Below, piece after piece: positions 37,342 through 45,677 of a stretch of DNA of 64,000 nucleotides (position 1 is its first letter; each line of letters begins with the position of its first letter). Below the pieces are notes generated by a model, which searched no databases, was not told the DNA's origin, and saw only the letters and a list, made by a program, of their open reading frames with translations. The translations under genes were made by a program, and so were the position numbers. Origin of the DNA: Dokdonella fugitiva (GTDB lineage: Bacteria; Pseudomonadota; Gammaproteobacteria; Xanthomonadales; Rhodanobacteraceae); contig NZ_JACGXL010000002.1 in assembly GCF_014138265.1 (NCBI RefSeq), forward strand, positions 434,001 through 498,000, read 5' to 3'.

Positions 37342-38579
37342 GCACGCGTCGGCGCGGTGCCGCGGAACGCCGCGTCGCGCGCGGCCGCGCGCTCACGCGA
37401 CCGGCGGCGCGCACGTTGTCGGCGCCGGCCGAATCGGCGGGCGCGTACGAAACCGTCGCGCTCGTGTTGCAAGGCGGCGGTGCGCTCGGCGCCTACCAGT
37501 GCGGCGTGTACGAGGCGCTGCATGAGGCGGGCATCCGGCCGGCGTGGTTCGCCGGCACGTCGATCGGCGCGATCAACGCGGCGATCCTCGCCGGCAACGC
37601 GCCCGAGCGGCGCGTCGAGCGCCTGCATGAATTCTGGGACACGATCTGCGCGCCCGCGGGCGCGGTCGCATGGCCGCTCGTCGCGCTCGCCGGGATCTCC
37701 GACTGGCTGCCGCCGAGCACGCCGTTGAGCGCGTGGCTCAATGCGCTCGGCGCCTGGGGTGCGCTCGCGCACGGCCAGCAGGGTTTCTTCACGCCGCGCC
37801 TGCCGCCGCCGTACGCGTTCAGCGACGGCAGCGCCGCGGCGACGAGCTTCTACGACACCGCGCCGCTCAAGGCCACGCTCGAGCGCCTCGTCGACTTCGA
37901 CCGGATCAACGCGGACGGCGTGCGCCTGTCGGTCGGCGCGACCAACGTCGCGACCGGCAACTTCCGCTACTTCGATTCCGCACGCGAGCGCATCCGCCCC
38001 GAGCACGTGCTCGCCTCGGGTGCGCTGCCGCCCGCGTTCCCCGCCGTGGTCGTCGACGGCGAGCCGTACTGGGACGGCGGCCTCGTCTCGAACACGCCGC
38101 TCGAGTACGTGCTCGAGTCGGTGCCGCGGCGCGACACGCTCGTGCTGCAGGTCGACCTGTGGAGCGCGCGCGGGCCGCTGCCGAAGACCGTGCTCGACGT
38201 GCTCGAGCGGCAGAAGGACATCCAGTACTCGAGCCGCACGCGCCAGGGCACCGACCAGATCGCCGCGCGCCAGCGCCTGCGCAACGCACTCGGCCTGCTG
38301 CTCGAGCGCGTGCCGGACGGCAGCCTGCCGGCCGAACTCGGCGCCGAACTCGAACCGTGGTTGTGCGATCGCGTGTTCAACATCGTGCACCTGATCTACC
38401 GCGCGAAGTCCTACGAGGAGCAGTACAAGGACTACGCGTTCGCCGCCGCGACGATGCGCGAACACTGGGCGAGCGGCCACGACGACATGCGCCGCAGCCT
38501 CGCGCGGCCGGAGTACTTCATGCTGCCGCAGCGCGGCCTCGGCGTGGTCACGCACGACATCCACCGCGCGCGCGGATAG
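37338..38579 (+). CDS. Patatin-like phospholipase (DUF3734 type)
   Basis: A 413-residue lipase-fold protein. Patatin domain about 35-230: oxyanion loop [12 protein letters not shown], nucleophile Ser in [11 protein letters not shown], catalytic Asp in [11 protein letters not shown] (DGG). The C-terminal half ([40 protein letters not shown]) matches the DUF3734 extension. The N-terminal 30 residues are Arg/Ala-rich. The ATGA overlap with bdhA shows coupling; this pairing is recurrent in proteobacteria and suggests a role in storage polyester or lipid turnover (inference). Confidence 0.9.
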   Translation: MSTRRRGAAERRVARGRALTRPAARTLSAPAESAGAYETVALVLQGGGALGAYQCGVYEALHEAGIRPAWFAGTSIGAINAAILAGNAPERRVERLHEFWDTICAPAGAVAWPLVALAGISDWLPPSTPLSAWLNALGAWGALAHGQQGFFTPRLPPPYAFSDGSAAATSFYDTAPLKATLERLVDFDRINADGVRLSVGATNVATGNFRYFDSARERIRPEHVLASGALPPAFPAVVVDGEPYWDGGLVSNTPLEYVLESVPRRDTLVLQVDLWSARGPLPKTVLDVLERQKDIQYSSRTRQGTDQIAARQRLRNALGLLLERVPDGSLPAELGAELEPWLCDRVFNIVHLIYRAKSYEEQYKDYAFAAATMREHWASGHDDMRRSLARPEYFMLPQRGLGVVTHDIHRARG

Positions 38580-38689
38580 CGCGGGCCCGCGGCAGGGGCT
38601 CCCGCCTCGCGCGCCAATTCCGGCCCCTCGCGTCATCCGGATCCGCTCCCGCGCGTTGCAAGGAAACGTTCGCGAATCGAGGAATTTCG

Positions 38690-39073
38690 ATGGATTCGGC
38701 CGTGCCGCGTGTATCCGTCACGCCGACGCGCGATGATGCGCGGATGGAACCGGACTTCATCGCCCGCCTGCGTACGCAGCTCGGTGGCCCGCGCGACGGC
38801 GCGCTGCTGCGCTTCTCGCTCGGCAATGCGCTGCTCGGGCAGGGCGATGCCGCGGGCGCTGCCGTCGCATTGCGCGAGGCGATCGCGTTCGATCCGCACT
38901 ACTCGGCCGCGTGGAAGCTGCTCGGCCGCGCCCTCGCCGAAGGCGGCGACCCCGCCGCGGCGGCGGACGCGTTCGAACGCGGGATCGCGGTCGCGCGCGA
39001 GCGCGGCGACGAACAGGCCGCGAAGGAAATGGGCGTGTTCCTGCGGCGCCTGCAGAAGCCGGCGGCGTCCTGA
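38690..39073 (+). CDS. Small TPR protein
   Basis: A 127-residue cytoplasmic protein with about three TPR-like helix pairs (ALLRFSLGNALLGQGDAAGA, SAAWKLLGRALAEGGDPAAA, AFERGIAVARERGDEQAAKE). Strong ribosome site GAGGA before the ATG. Function unknown; such short TPR proteins usually act as adaptors. The next gene begins within 6 bp of its stop. Confidence 0.75.
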   Translation: MDSAVPRVSVTPTRDDARMEPDFIARLRTQLGGPRDGALLRFSLGNALLGQGDAAGAAVALREAIAFDPHYSAAWKLLGRALAEGGDPAAAADAFERGIAVARERGDEQAAKEMGVFLRRLQKPAAS

Positions 39074-39078
39074 ACCGA

Positions 39079-39687
39079 TTGCATGCCCTGCTGCTGCTGT
39101 CGATCGCACTGCTCGCGTTCGGCGGCCTGCGCTGGGCGATGCATCGACCGGTCGCGCATGCCGCGGGCGTGCTCGTCGACGCGGTGCCGCGACAGACCGA
39201 TCCGAGCGACCGCTCGCTCGTGCAGCACGGCGACTATGCCTTGCAGCCGCTCGCCGATTTCGACATCGAGGCGCGCGTGCTGTCGCGCGCGGACTATTCC
39301 TTCGATGCCGGCGCGGCACTTTCGCCGACCGATCTCGCGCTCGGCTGGGGACGGATGTCCGACACGGCGGTCATCGACGCGCTCGACATCGAGCAGTCGG
39401 TGCGTTACTTCAGCTACCGCTGGCGCGACGCACCGCCGATCCCGCCCGCGGAAATCGTGCGCTCGGCGACCAACCTGCACGCGATCCCGACCGATGCCGC
39501 GACCGCCCGCGCGCTCGCGCGCGTGCGCGTCGGCGACGTCGTCGAATTGCGCGGACGCCTGGTCGAGGCGAGTCGCGCCGACGGCTGGCACTGGCGCAGC
39601 TCGCTCAGCCGCGAGGACAGCGGCGCGGGCGCATGCGAACTCATGCTGGTCGAGTCGATCGACCGGCGACCGGCGCGATCCGACTGA
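39079..39687 (+). CDS. Conserved membrane-anchored periplasmic protein
   Basis: A protein of about 202 residues with an N-terminal anchor (ALLLLSIALLAFGGL) and a mature domain with the run SPTDLALGWGRMSDTAVID and FSYRWRD. I recognise this pattern from uncharacterised proteobacterial proteins but cannot name the family. No ATG precedes the anchor: TTG at 39079 is the best start (CTG at 39070 is possible), and the first ATG would remove the anchor. Co-directional with the TPR gene, so probably one operon. Confidence 0.65.
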   Translation: MHALLLLSIALLAFGGLRWAMHRPVAHAAGVLVDAVPRQTDPSDRSLVQHGDYALQPLADFDIEARVLSRADYSFDAGAALSPTDLALGWGRMSDTAVIDALDIEQSVRYFSYRWRDAPPIPPAEIVRSATNLHAIPTDAATARALARVRVGDVVELRGRLVEASRADGWHWRSSLSREDSGAGACELMLVESIDRRPARSD

Positions 39688-39703
39688 GCGCGCAAGCCGG
39701 TCG

Positions 39704-39768
39704 TCCCGTGAGGCGGGATTGGCTCCCCGTGCATCCGGAGCGACAGGGATTCCCGCGTTCGCGGGAAT
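39704..39768. repeat. REP-like palindromic element
   Basis: Two small inverted repeats lie in a 96-bp convergent gap: TCCCG/CGGGA (39704-39718) and ATTCCCGC-GTTC-GCGGGAAT (39749-39768). The second core followed by GACGGG is a form commonly scattered through proteobacterial genomes as REP-type sequence. It separates convergent genes and could also end transcription. Confidence 0.6.
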
Positions 39769-39783
39769 GACGGGCACCTTGGC

Positions 39784-40689
39784 CTATGGAACGGCCGCGG
39801 CCGCCGTGGGCGCCAGCGCGTTCGGCCAGCGCTTGTAGGTCCACTGGTATTGAGCGAACGCGAGCCGCACGCAGTCCTCGACACCACGGTTGAGCGCGGT
39901 GCAGGCGACGCCGATGTCCGGGTCGGCGATGCCGGCCGGCGCGGGCAGGAAGTGCACGCGGAAACCCGCGCCGTGCGGCAGGCGTTCGACGAAGCTGAAG
40001 AGCACGCATGCGCCGGTGCGCTCGGCCAGGCGCGGCAACAACACCATCGTCGGTGCGGGCACGCCGAAGAAGGGCGCCTGCGCGCCTTCGCCCTGGCGCG
40101 GCTGCTGGTCGGGCAGGATGCCGACCACGCCGCCGGCGGCGAGGCGCTTGTACAGCGTACGCACGCCGGCTCCTTCCGCGCGCACCTGCTCGACCGGCAG
40201 CGCGCCGCGCGCGCGCAGCAGCAGCGGCTCGAGCACGGCATGGCGGGGGGCGCGGTAGAGGATCGCGAGCGGCGTCTGCGCGGCGAGCCAATAGTTGAGC
40301 AGTTCCCAGCAGCCCAGGTGCGGCGCCGCGACGATCAGGCCGCGGCCGGCCGCGAGTGCCGCGTCGAACAGCTCGCGGCCGCGCACCTCGCGCACGAGCG
40401 CGAGCGCGTCCTCGGGCCGGTTGCCCCAGATCGCGGCGACCTCGGCGAGCGCCTTGCCGGTCTCGACGAGGCTCGCACGGGCGAGGCGTTGTCTGTTTTC
40501 GGCGCTCTCTTGCGTCAATACGAGGGAGAGGTTGCGTTCGGCGATGCGGCGGGTGCGCCCGTCGCGCAGCCACGACAGCCAGCCGAACGCACCGCCGAGC
40601 GCGTGCACGAGGCGGAGCGGACAACGGCCGACGAGGCGCAGGCTGCCGTAGAGCAGCGCGACCGGCCAGGACAAGGCGGGAGACGGCAT
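39784..40689 (-). CDS. Lipid A lauroyl/acyl acyltransferase family protein
   Basis: A 301-residue LpxL/HtrB-family acyltransferase with an N-terminal hydrophobic segment. It has the catalytic H-x4-E motif in APHLGCWE, followed by LYRAPRHAVLEPLLLRARG and GILPDQQPRQGEG, as in this family. It transfers a fatty acyl chain from ACP to lipid A or a related lipid at the inner membrane. Acyltransferases of this family also occur in aryl-polyene clusters, but this gene is 36 kb away and stands alone, divergent from dtd. Lipid A modification is the more likely role. Confidence 0.88.
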   Translation of the reverse strand: MPSPALSWPVALLYGSLRLVGRCPLRLVHALGGAFGWLSWLRDGRTRRIAERNLSLVLTQESAENRQRLARASLVETGKALAEVAAIWGNRPEDALALVREVRGRELFDAALAAGRGLIVAAPHLGCWELLNYWLAAQTPLAILYRAPRHAVLEPLLLRARGALPVEQVRAEGAGVRTLYKRLAAGGVVGILPDQQPRQGEGAQAPFFGVPAPTMVLLPRLAERTGACVLFSFVERLPHGAGFRVHFLPAPAGIADPDIGVACTALNRGVEDCVRLAFAQYQWTYKRWPNALAPTAAAAVP

Positions 40690-40787
40690 GGCGGCGGCGA
40701 TTGTAAAGGCGCGACGGGTGCGGTGCGGACGGATTGACCGTCACGGGTCGCACGGCGAGCATGCTGGGCTTTGCAGTGGAGGCCGGG

Positions 40788-41228
40788 ATGATCGCCCTGA
40801 TCCAGCGCGTCGGCGAGGCGCGTGTCGAAGTCGACGGCGCGGTCGTCGGCGCGATCGATGCCGGCCTGCTCGCGTTCGTCGCGGTGCAGCCGGGCGATGG
40901 CGAGGCGCAGGTGCAGCGCCTGCTCGAGCGGCTGCTCGGCTACCGCGTGTTCGCCGATGCGCAGGGGCGCATGAACCGCTCGCTCGCCGACACCGGTGGC
41001 GGCCTCCTGCTGGTGTCGCAGTTCACCTTGGCCGCCGATACGCGTTCCGGTACCCGACCGGGGTTTTCGACCGCGGCCGCGCCGGCCGAAGCGGAACGCT
41101 GGTTCGCGCGCCTGGTCGAATTGTCAACTTTGCGCCACGCGAGGGTGGAAACCGGGCGTTTCGGGGCCCATATGAAGGTCCATCTGGTCAACGACGGGCC
41201 GGTCACGTTCTGGCTCGAGACGCGCTGA
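40788..41228 (+). CDS. dtd: D-aminoacyl-tRNA deacylase
   Basis: A 146-residue enzyme that removes D-amino acids wrongly charged to tRNA. It begins MIALIQRVGEARVEV and contains VSQFTLAADTRSGTRPGFS and VNDGPVTFWLE, the two cross-subunit active-site motifs. The usual RPSF reads RPGF here. Start 40788 has GGAGG 6-9 bp upstream; a reading from 40734 adds residues with no homology. It lies 217 bp before rpoD. Confidence 0.95.
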   Translation: MIALIQRVGEARVEVDGAVVGAIDAGLLAFVAVQPGDGEAQVQRLLERLLGYRVFADAQGRMNRSLADTGGGLLLVSQFTLAADTRSGTRPGFSTAAAPAEAERWFARLVELSTLRHARVETGRFGAHMKVHLVNDGPVTFWLETR

Positions 41229-41444
41229 GCGACGCCGGCGTGATCCACGCGGGCGGCGTTTTACGTATTAGGAGTAATGGGCCCGCCGGCGCACGGGCTC
41301 CCGCGGCCGGACGCCGCCTGCAGGACGCCGGATCCCGCTCGCTTGCGTGGGGCCCGGCGGCGACGCCGCGAGCCGGCCGGCCGCGCCCTTGACGCGGCTC
41401 CTATACTCAATTTCCTTTGCCGTACAGAATCTTCCGGAACCGAC

Positions 41445-43292
41445 ATGGCCGCAGAGCACAACCAGGAGCAGCAGTCCGAGATCAAGACCCTGATCATCAA
41501 GGGCAAGGAGCAGGGCTACCTGACCTATGCCGAAGTCAACGACCACCTGCCCGACGACATCGTCGATCCGGAGCAGATCGAAGACATCATCGGCATGATC
41601 AACGACATGGGCATCGAGGTGCATGAAGTCGCACCCGATACCGAGACGCTGCTGCCGGAGACGCCGGTCGCGACCGACGACGACACCGCGACCGAGGAAG
41701 CGGTCGCCGTACTCAGCGCGGTCGACGCCGAAGTCGGTCGCACCACCGACCCCGTGCGCATGTACATGCGCGAGATGGGCACGGTCGAGCTGCTCACCCG
41801 CGAGGGCGAGATCGCGATCGCCAAGCGCATCGAGGAAGGCCTGAACCAGGTGCAGGGCGCCCTGGCGAGCTTCCCGTGGTCGATCCAGCTGCTGCTCGAG
41901 GAATACGACCAGCACACGGAGGGCAAGAAGCGCCTGTCCGAGGTGCTCGCCGGCTTCGCCGACATGGAGCAGCCGGACGTGGTCGTCGCCGAGGCGTCCG
42001 TGGACGCCGAGGCGGTCGCCGAGGAAGACGAGGAAGAGACGGAGGGCGGCGGCGACGAGTCCGATCCGGCCGACGTCGGCCTCGACCTCGCCGAGGTCGC
42101 GCGCCGCATGGACGAACTGCGGCAGATCTATGCGAAGTTCCAGAAGACCGCCGACAAGTACGGCACCGCCGACCGCAAGTCGCAGAAGCTGCGCGACGAG
42201 ATGGCCGAGGCGTTCCTCAAGCTGAAGCTGCCGGCGATCATGATCGACGGCTTCGTCAAGAAGCTGCGCGACGTCGTCAACAACATCCGCAACCACGAGC
42301 GGGTCATCGGCGACCTGTGCATCAAGCACGCACGCATGCCGCGCAAGGATTTCCTCAAGCTGTTCCCGTCCAACGAGACCAACCTAGAGTGGGCGGACGA
42401 ACTCGCGCGCAAGCGCCAGAAGTGGTCGCCCGCGGTCAAGGTGCAGCGCGACGCGATCGTCGCCGAGCAGGAGAAGCTCATCTCGATCGAGCAGGCGCTC
42501 TACCTCGGCGTCGCCGACATCAAGGAGATCAACCGCGCGATGTCGATCGGCGAGGCGAAGGCCCGCCGCGCGAAGAAGGAGATGGTCGAGGCGAACCTGC
42601 GCCTGGTGATCTCCATCGCGAAGAAGTACACCAACCGCGGCCTGCAGTTCCTCGACCTAATCCAGGAAGGCAACATCGGCCTGATGAAGGCGGTCGACAA
42701 ATTCGAATACCGCCGCGGCTACAAGTTCTCGACCTACGCGACGTGGTGGATCCGCCAGGCGATCACGCGTTCGATCGCCGACCAGGCGCGCACGATCCGC
42801 ATCCCCGTGCACATGATCGAGACGATCAACAAGCTCAACCGCATCAGCCGCCAGATGCTGCAGGAGATGGGGCGCGAGCCGACCCCGGACGAACTCGCGG
42901 TGAAGATGGAGATGCCCGAGGACAAGATCCGCAAGGTGCTCAAGATCGCCAAGGAACCGATCTCGATGGAAACGCCGATCGGCGACGACGAGGATTCGCA
43001 CCTCGGCGACTTCATCGAGGACTCGACCATCGTTTCGCCGATCGAGTCGTCGACGAACATCGGCCTGATGGAAACGGTGAGGGACGTGCTCGCCGGCCTC
43101 ACGCCGCGCGAGGCGAAGGTGCTGCGCATGCGCTTCGGCATCGACATGAACACCGACCACACGCTGGAAGAGGTCGGCAAGCAGTTCGACGTCACGCGCG
43201 AGCGCATCCGCCAGATCGAGGCGAAGGCGCTGCGCAAGCTGCGCCATCCGAGCCGTTCGGAGCAGTTGCGCTCGTTCCTCGACATCGACTGA
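41445..43292 (+). CDS. rpoD: Primary RNA polymerase sigma factor (sigma70)
   Basis: A 615-residue housekeeping sigma factor. Region 1.1 spans 1-80 ([21 protein letters not shown]). Region 1.2 includes [22 protein letters not shown] non-conserved acidic insert sits around 180-210 ([14 protein letters not shown]). Region 2 has [20 protein letters not shown] and [20 protein letters not shown], with regions 3 and 4 following ([20 protein letters not shown]). TATACT at 41402-41407 is a likely -10, and no standard -35 is visible. An in-frame ATG at 41277 with a ribosome-site-like AGGAG would add 56 unconserved residues; it is not favoured. Confidence 0.98.
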   Translation: MAAEHNQEQQSEIKTLIIKGKEQGYLTYAEVNDHLPDDIVDPEQIEDIIGMINDMGIEVHEVAPDTETLLPETPVATDDDTATEEAVAVLSAVDAEVGRTTDPVRMYMREMGTVELLTREGEIAIAKRIEEGLNQVQGALASFPWSIQLLLEEYDQHTEGKKRLSEVLAGFADMEQPDVVVAEASVDAEAVAEEDEEETEGGGDESDPADVGLDLAEVARRMDELRQIYAKFQKTADKYGTADRKSQKLRDEMAEAFLKLKLPAIMIDGFVKKLRDVVNNIRNHERVIGDLCIKHARMPRKDFLKLFPSNETNLEWADELARKRQKWSPAVKVQRDAIVAEQEKLISIEQALYLGVADIKEINRAMSIGEAKARRAKKEMVEANLRLVISIAKKYTNRGLQFLDLIQEGNIGLMKAVDKFEYRRGYKFSTYATWWIRQAITRSIADQARTIRIPVHMIETINKLNRISRQMLQEMGREPTPDELAVKMEMPEDKIRKVLKIAKEPISMETPIGDDEDSHLGDFIEDSTIVSPIESSTNIGLMETVRDVLAGLTPREAKVLRMRFGIDMNTDHTLEEVGKQFDVTRERIRQIEAKALRKLRHPSRSEQLRSFLDID

Positions 43293-43312
43293 TCCGCGCT
43301 CCATTCGCCGCG

Positions 43313-43341
43313 AAACGCCCGCGCCTGTCGCGGGCGTTTTT
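43313..43341 (+). terminator. Rho-independent terminator of rpoD
   Basis: Stem AAACGCCCGCG/CGCGGGCGTTT with loop CCTGT and a T5 run, starting 20 bp after the rpoD stop. Classic form and position. Confidence 0.9.
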
Positions 43342-43637
43342 CGTTTCCACGCCCGCATCACGCCCACACGTGCAACCGCGCGCTGCGATCCCGTTCACGC
43401 GCTCGCGGGGTGTCCGCCGTCGCCCATCCGCGCCGGCGGCTTCGGGCCGTGCCGACGATCCCGCGGCGTACGGCGGGGCGCCTGCGCGAAACCGCCGCGT
43501 CGGGGTAGACTCGGGCGTTCGGTCGGAGCGGAGACACCCGCGAGGCGCCCGGGGTGGGAGGGACCCCGGTCCGCCTGCGTCGCCGCCCGCGCCGCGTCCC
43601 GACCTGTGCGTCGCCACCATGTTGCTGGGGAGAGTCC
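43342..43637. other. Intergenic region before the protease gene, no gene seen
   Basis: About 300 bp of GC-rich sequence. Short open frames exist on both strands but none has a ribosome site or recognisable protein. A GTAGACT patch near 43505 is a weak candidate -10. The last 20 bp carry GGGGAGAG as the ribosome site of the protease. Confidence 0.5.
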
Positions 43638-45632
43638 ATGAAGCGTCCTGCCGTTCCTTCGATCCGTCGTTCCACGCGCGGCTTCGCGCTGTGCGCCCTC
43701 GCGTTCGCCTGCAGCCAGGTGCTCGCCGCCGAGATCAGCCCGTCGCTCGCCGTCGAGGCCGATGCCGCCGGTCGCGTCGAGGCGCTGATCGTGTTGCCGG
43801 ACCAGGCGACGCCCGTGCTGTCGCCGCTCGGCGGCGACGCCGACTACCTCGTGCGCCGCCGCGCGCTCGTCGATGCCTTGCGCGCCCGCGCGACCGCGCA
43901 GCAGGCCGGCGTGGTCGACTGGCTGCGCGCCCGCGGCATCGAGCATCGCGCGTACTGGATCTCCAACCTCGTCTGGGCGCGGCTGTCGAGCGCGGATCTC
44001 GCCGAACTTGCGACGCGCACCGACGTCGCGCGCGTCGAGGCGAACCCGCACGTCCAGCAGGCGTTGCCGGTCGACGAAGTCGCGCCCGCGCAGCCGGCAT
44101 CGATCGAGGCGATCGAGTACGGCGTCAACAAGATCAATGCGCCGGGCGTGTGGGCACTCGGCTACACCGGCCAGGGTGTCGTCATCGCCGGCGAGGACAC
44201 CGGCTACCGCTGGGATCATGCCGCGCTGAAGTCGCACTATCGCGGCTGGAACGGCAGCAGCGCCGACCACAACTACAACTGGCACGACTCGATCCACGAT
44301 TCGGTCGGCAACGTCTGCGGCAACGATGCGCCGGCACCGTGCGACGACAACAGCCATGGCACGCACACCGCGGGCACGTTCGCCGGCGACGACGGCGGCA
44401 GCAACCAGATCGGTGTCGCGCCCGGTGCGAAGTGGATCGGTTGCCGCAACATGAACGCAGGCGACGGCACGCCCGCGCGCTACATCGAGTGCATGCAGTG
44501 GATGCTCGCGCCGACCGACCTCGCCGGGCAGAACCCCGATCCGGACAAGGCGCCCGACGTGGTCAGCAACTCGTGGGGCTGCATCCCGTCGGAAGGCTGC
44601 ACCACCGGCACCGAGATCAAGACCGCGGTCGACAACGTCGTCGCGGGCGGCATCTTCTTCGCCGCCGCCGCCGCCAACGACGGCCCCGGTTGCGGCTCGA
44701 TCACCGATCCGCCGGCGATCTACGATTCCGCGTTCGTCGTCGGCGCGACCGACAGCCAGGATCGCATGGCCTCGTTCTCGAGCCGCGGCCCGGTCAGCGG
44801 CGTCACGCGCATCCGTCCGGACGCGTCCGCACCCGGCGTGAGCACGCGTTCGGCGACCAACGCGAGCACGACCAGCTACGGCACCAAGAGCGGCACGAGC
44901 ATGGCGACGCCGCACGTCGCCGGCGCGGCCGCATTGTTGATGTCGGTGAACCCGGCGCTCAAGGGTCATCCCGACCAGGTCGGCGACCTGCTGCGCAACA
45001 CCGCGGTCACCGCCGGCGTGACCGATCCGTCGAACTCCGGTTGCGGCGGCCTCACGATGGCCGATCATCCGAACTACCAGGTCGGCTGGGGTCGCATCGA
45101 CGTGCTCGCCGCGGCGCAGGCCGCGATGGGCTCGAACCACACGGTGACGCCGAGCGTGGCCGGCGGCAACGGCGCGATCTCGCCGTCGACCGCGCAATCG
45201 GTCGCCGACGGCGCGACGATCGCGTTCACGCTCACTCCGGTCGCCGACTACCACCTCGTCACGCCGATCGGCGGCACCTGCGCGGCGGGCTCGCTCGCGG
45301 GCAACGTCTACACCACCGGCGCGATCACCGCGGACTGCACGGTCGTCGCGAGCTTCGCGATCGACACCTGGACGGTCGACGCGAGTGCAGGCGCGAACGG
45401 CACGATCACGCCGGCGTCGCAGACGATCGATGCCGGCACGAGCGCGACCTTGACCGTCACGCCCGACGCCGGATACACCGTCGCCGCCGTCGTCGGCGAC
45501 ACCTGCAGCGTCGCCCCGAGTGGTGCAGGCACCTACGCGACCGGTGCGATCCACGCCGATTGCGCGATCAGCGCGACGTTCGCGCCCGACGGCAACGACA
45601 CGATCTTCGACGACGGCTTCGACGGTCCCTGA
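43638..45632 (+). CDS. Secreted subtilisin-like serine protease (S8) with IFDDGFD tail
   Basis: A 664-residue protease. Signal peptide 1 to about 31; an inhibitor-I9-like propeptide to about 150 (LIVLPDQATP, NPHVQQALP). The S8 catalytic domain at about 160-475 has Asp187 (GEDTGY), His240 (SHGTHTAG) and Ser421 (GTSMATPHVAG), plus the oxyanion Asn near 347. Two similar beta-rich repeats of about 75 residues follow (HTVTPSVAGGNGAISPSTAQ and WTVDASAGANGTITPASQTI, each with GxxYTTGAI or TYATGAIHADC). The end is DGNDTIFDDGFDGP. It degrades extracellular protein. It converges on a large secreted protein whose coding strand is opposite; the two share the GFD motif. Confidence 0.92.
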   Translation: MKRPAVPSIRRSTRGFALCALAFACSQVLAAEISPSLAVEADAAGRVEALIVLPDQATPVLSPLGGDADYLVRRRALVDALRARATAQQAGVVDWLRARGIEHRAYWISNLVWARLSSADLAELATRTDVARVEANPHVQQALPVDEVAPAQPASIEAIEYGVNKINAPGVWALGYTGQGVVIAGEDTGYRWDHAALKSHYRGWNGSSADHNYNWHDSIHDSVGNVCGNDAPAPCDDNSHGTHTAGTFAGDDGGSNQIGVAPGAKWIGCRNMNAGDGTPARYIECMQWMLAPTDLAGQNPDPDKAPDVVSNSWGCIPSEGCTTGTEIKTAVDNVVAGGIFFAAAAANDGPGCGSITDPPAIYDSAFVVGATDSQDRMASFSSRGPVSGVTRIRPDASAPGVSTRSATNASTTSYGTKSGTSMATPHVAGAAALLMSVNPALKGHPDQVGDLLRNTAVTAGVTDPSNSGCGGLTMADHPNYQVGWGRIDVLAAAQAAMGSNHTVTPSVAGGNGAISPSTAQSVADGATIAFTLTPVADYHLVTPIGGTCAAGSLAGNVYTTGAITADCTVVASFAIDTWTVDASAGANGTITPASQTIDAGTSATLTVTPDAGYTVAAVVGDTCSVAPSGAGTYATGAIHADCAISATFAPDGNDTIFDDGFDGP

Positions 45633-45644
45633 GCGTGCCACGCA

Positions 45645-45671
45645 GGCGGCGCCGCGCGATGCGGCGCCGCC
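45645..45671. terminator. Bidirectional hairpin between convergent secreted-protein genes
   Basis: A perfect 11-bp stem GGCGGCGCCGC/GCGGCGCCGCC around loop GCGAT fills the 45-bp gap between the protease stop and the stop of the gene on the other strand. No T-run, so it may slow both polymerases or act with Rho. Confidence 0.6.
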
Positions 45672-45677
45672 CGGGCG

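Noticed and set aside
41389-41407. TTGACG close to TATACT, resembling a sigma70 promoter before rpoD.
   Set aside because: Only 7 bp separate the hexamers, far short of 16-18 bp; the TATACT may be real but this -35 is not.
41277-41444. In-frame ATG with AGGAG 168 bp before the rpoD start, giving a 56-residue N-terminal extension.
   Set aside because: The added residues are Pro/Arg-rich without homology to sigma70 region 1.1, and a likely -10 (TATACT, 41402-41407) lies downstream of it, so normal transcripts would not include it.
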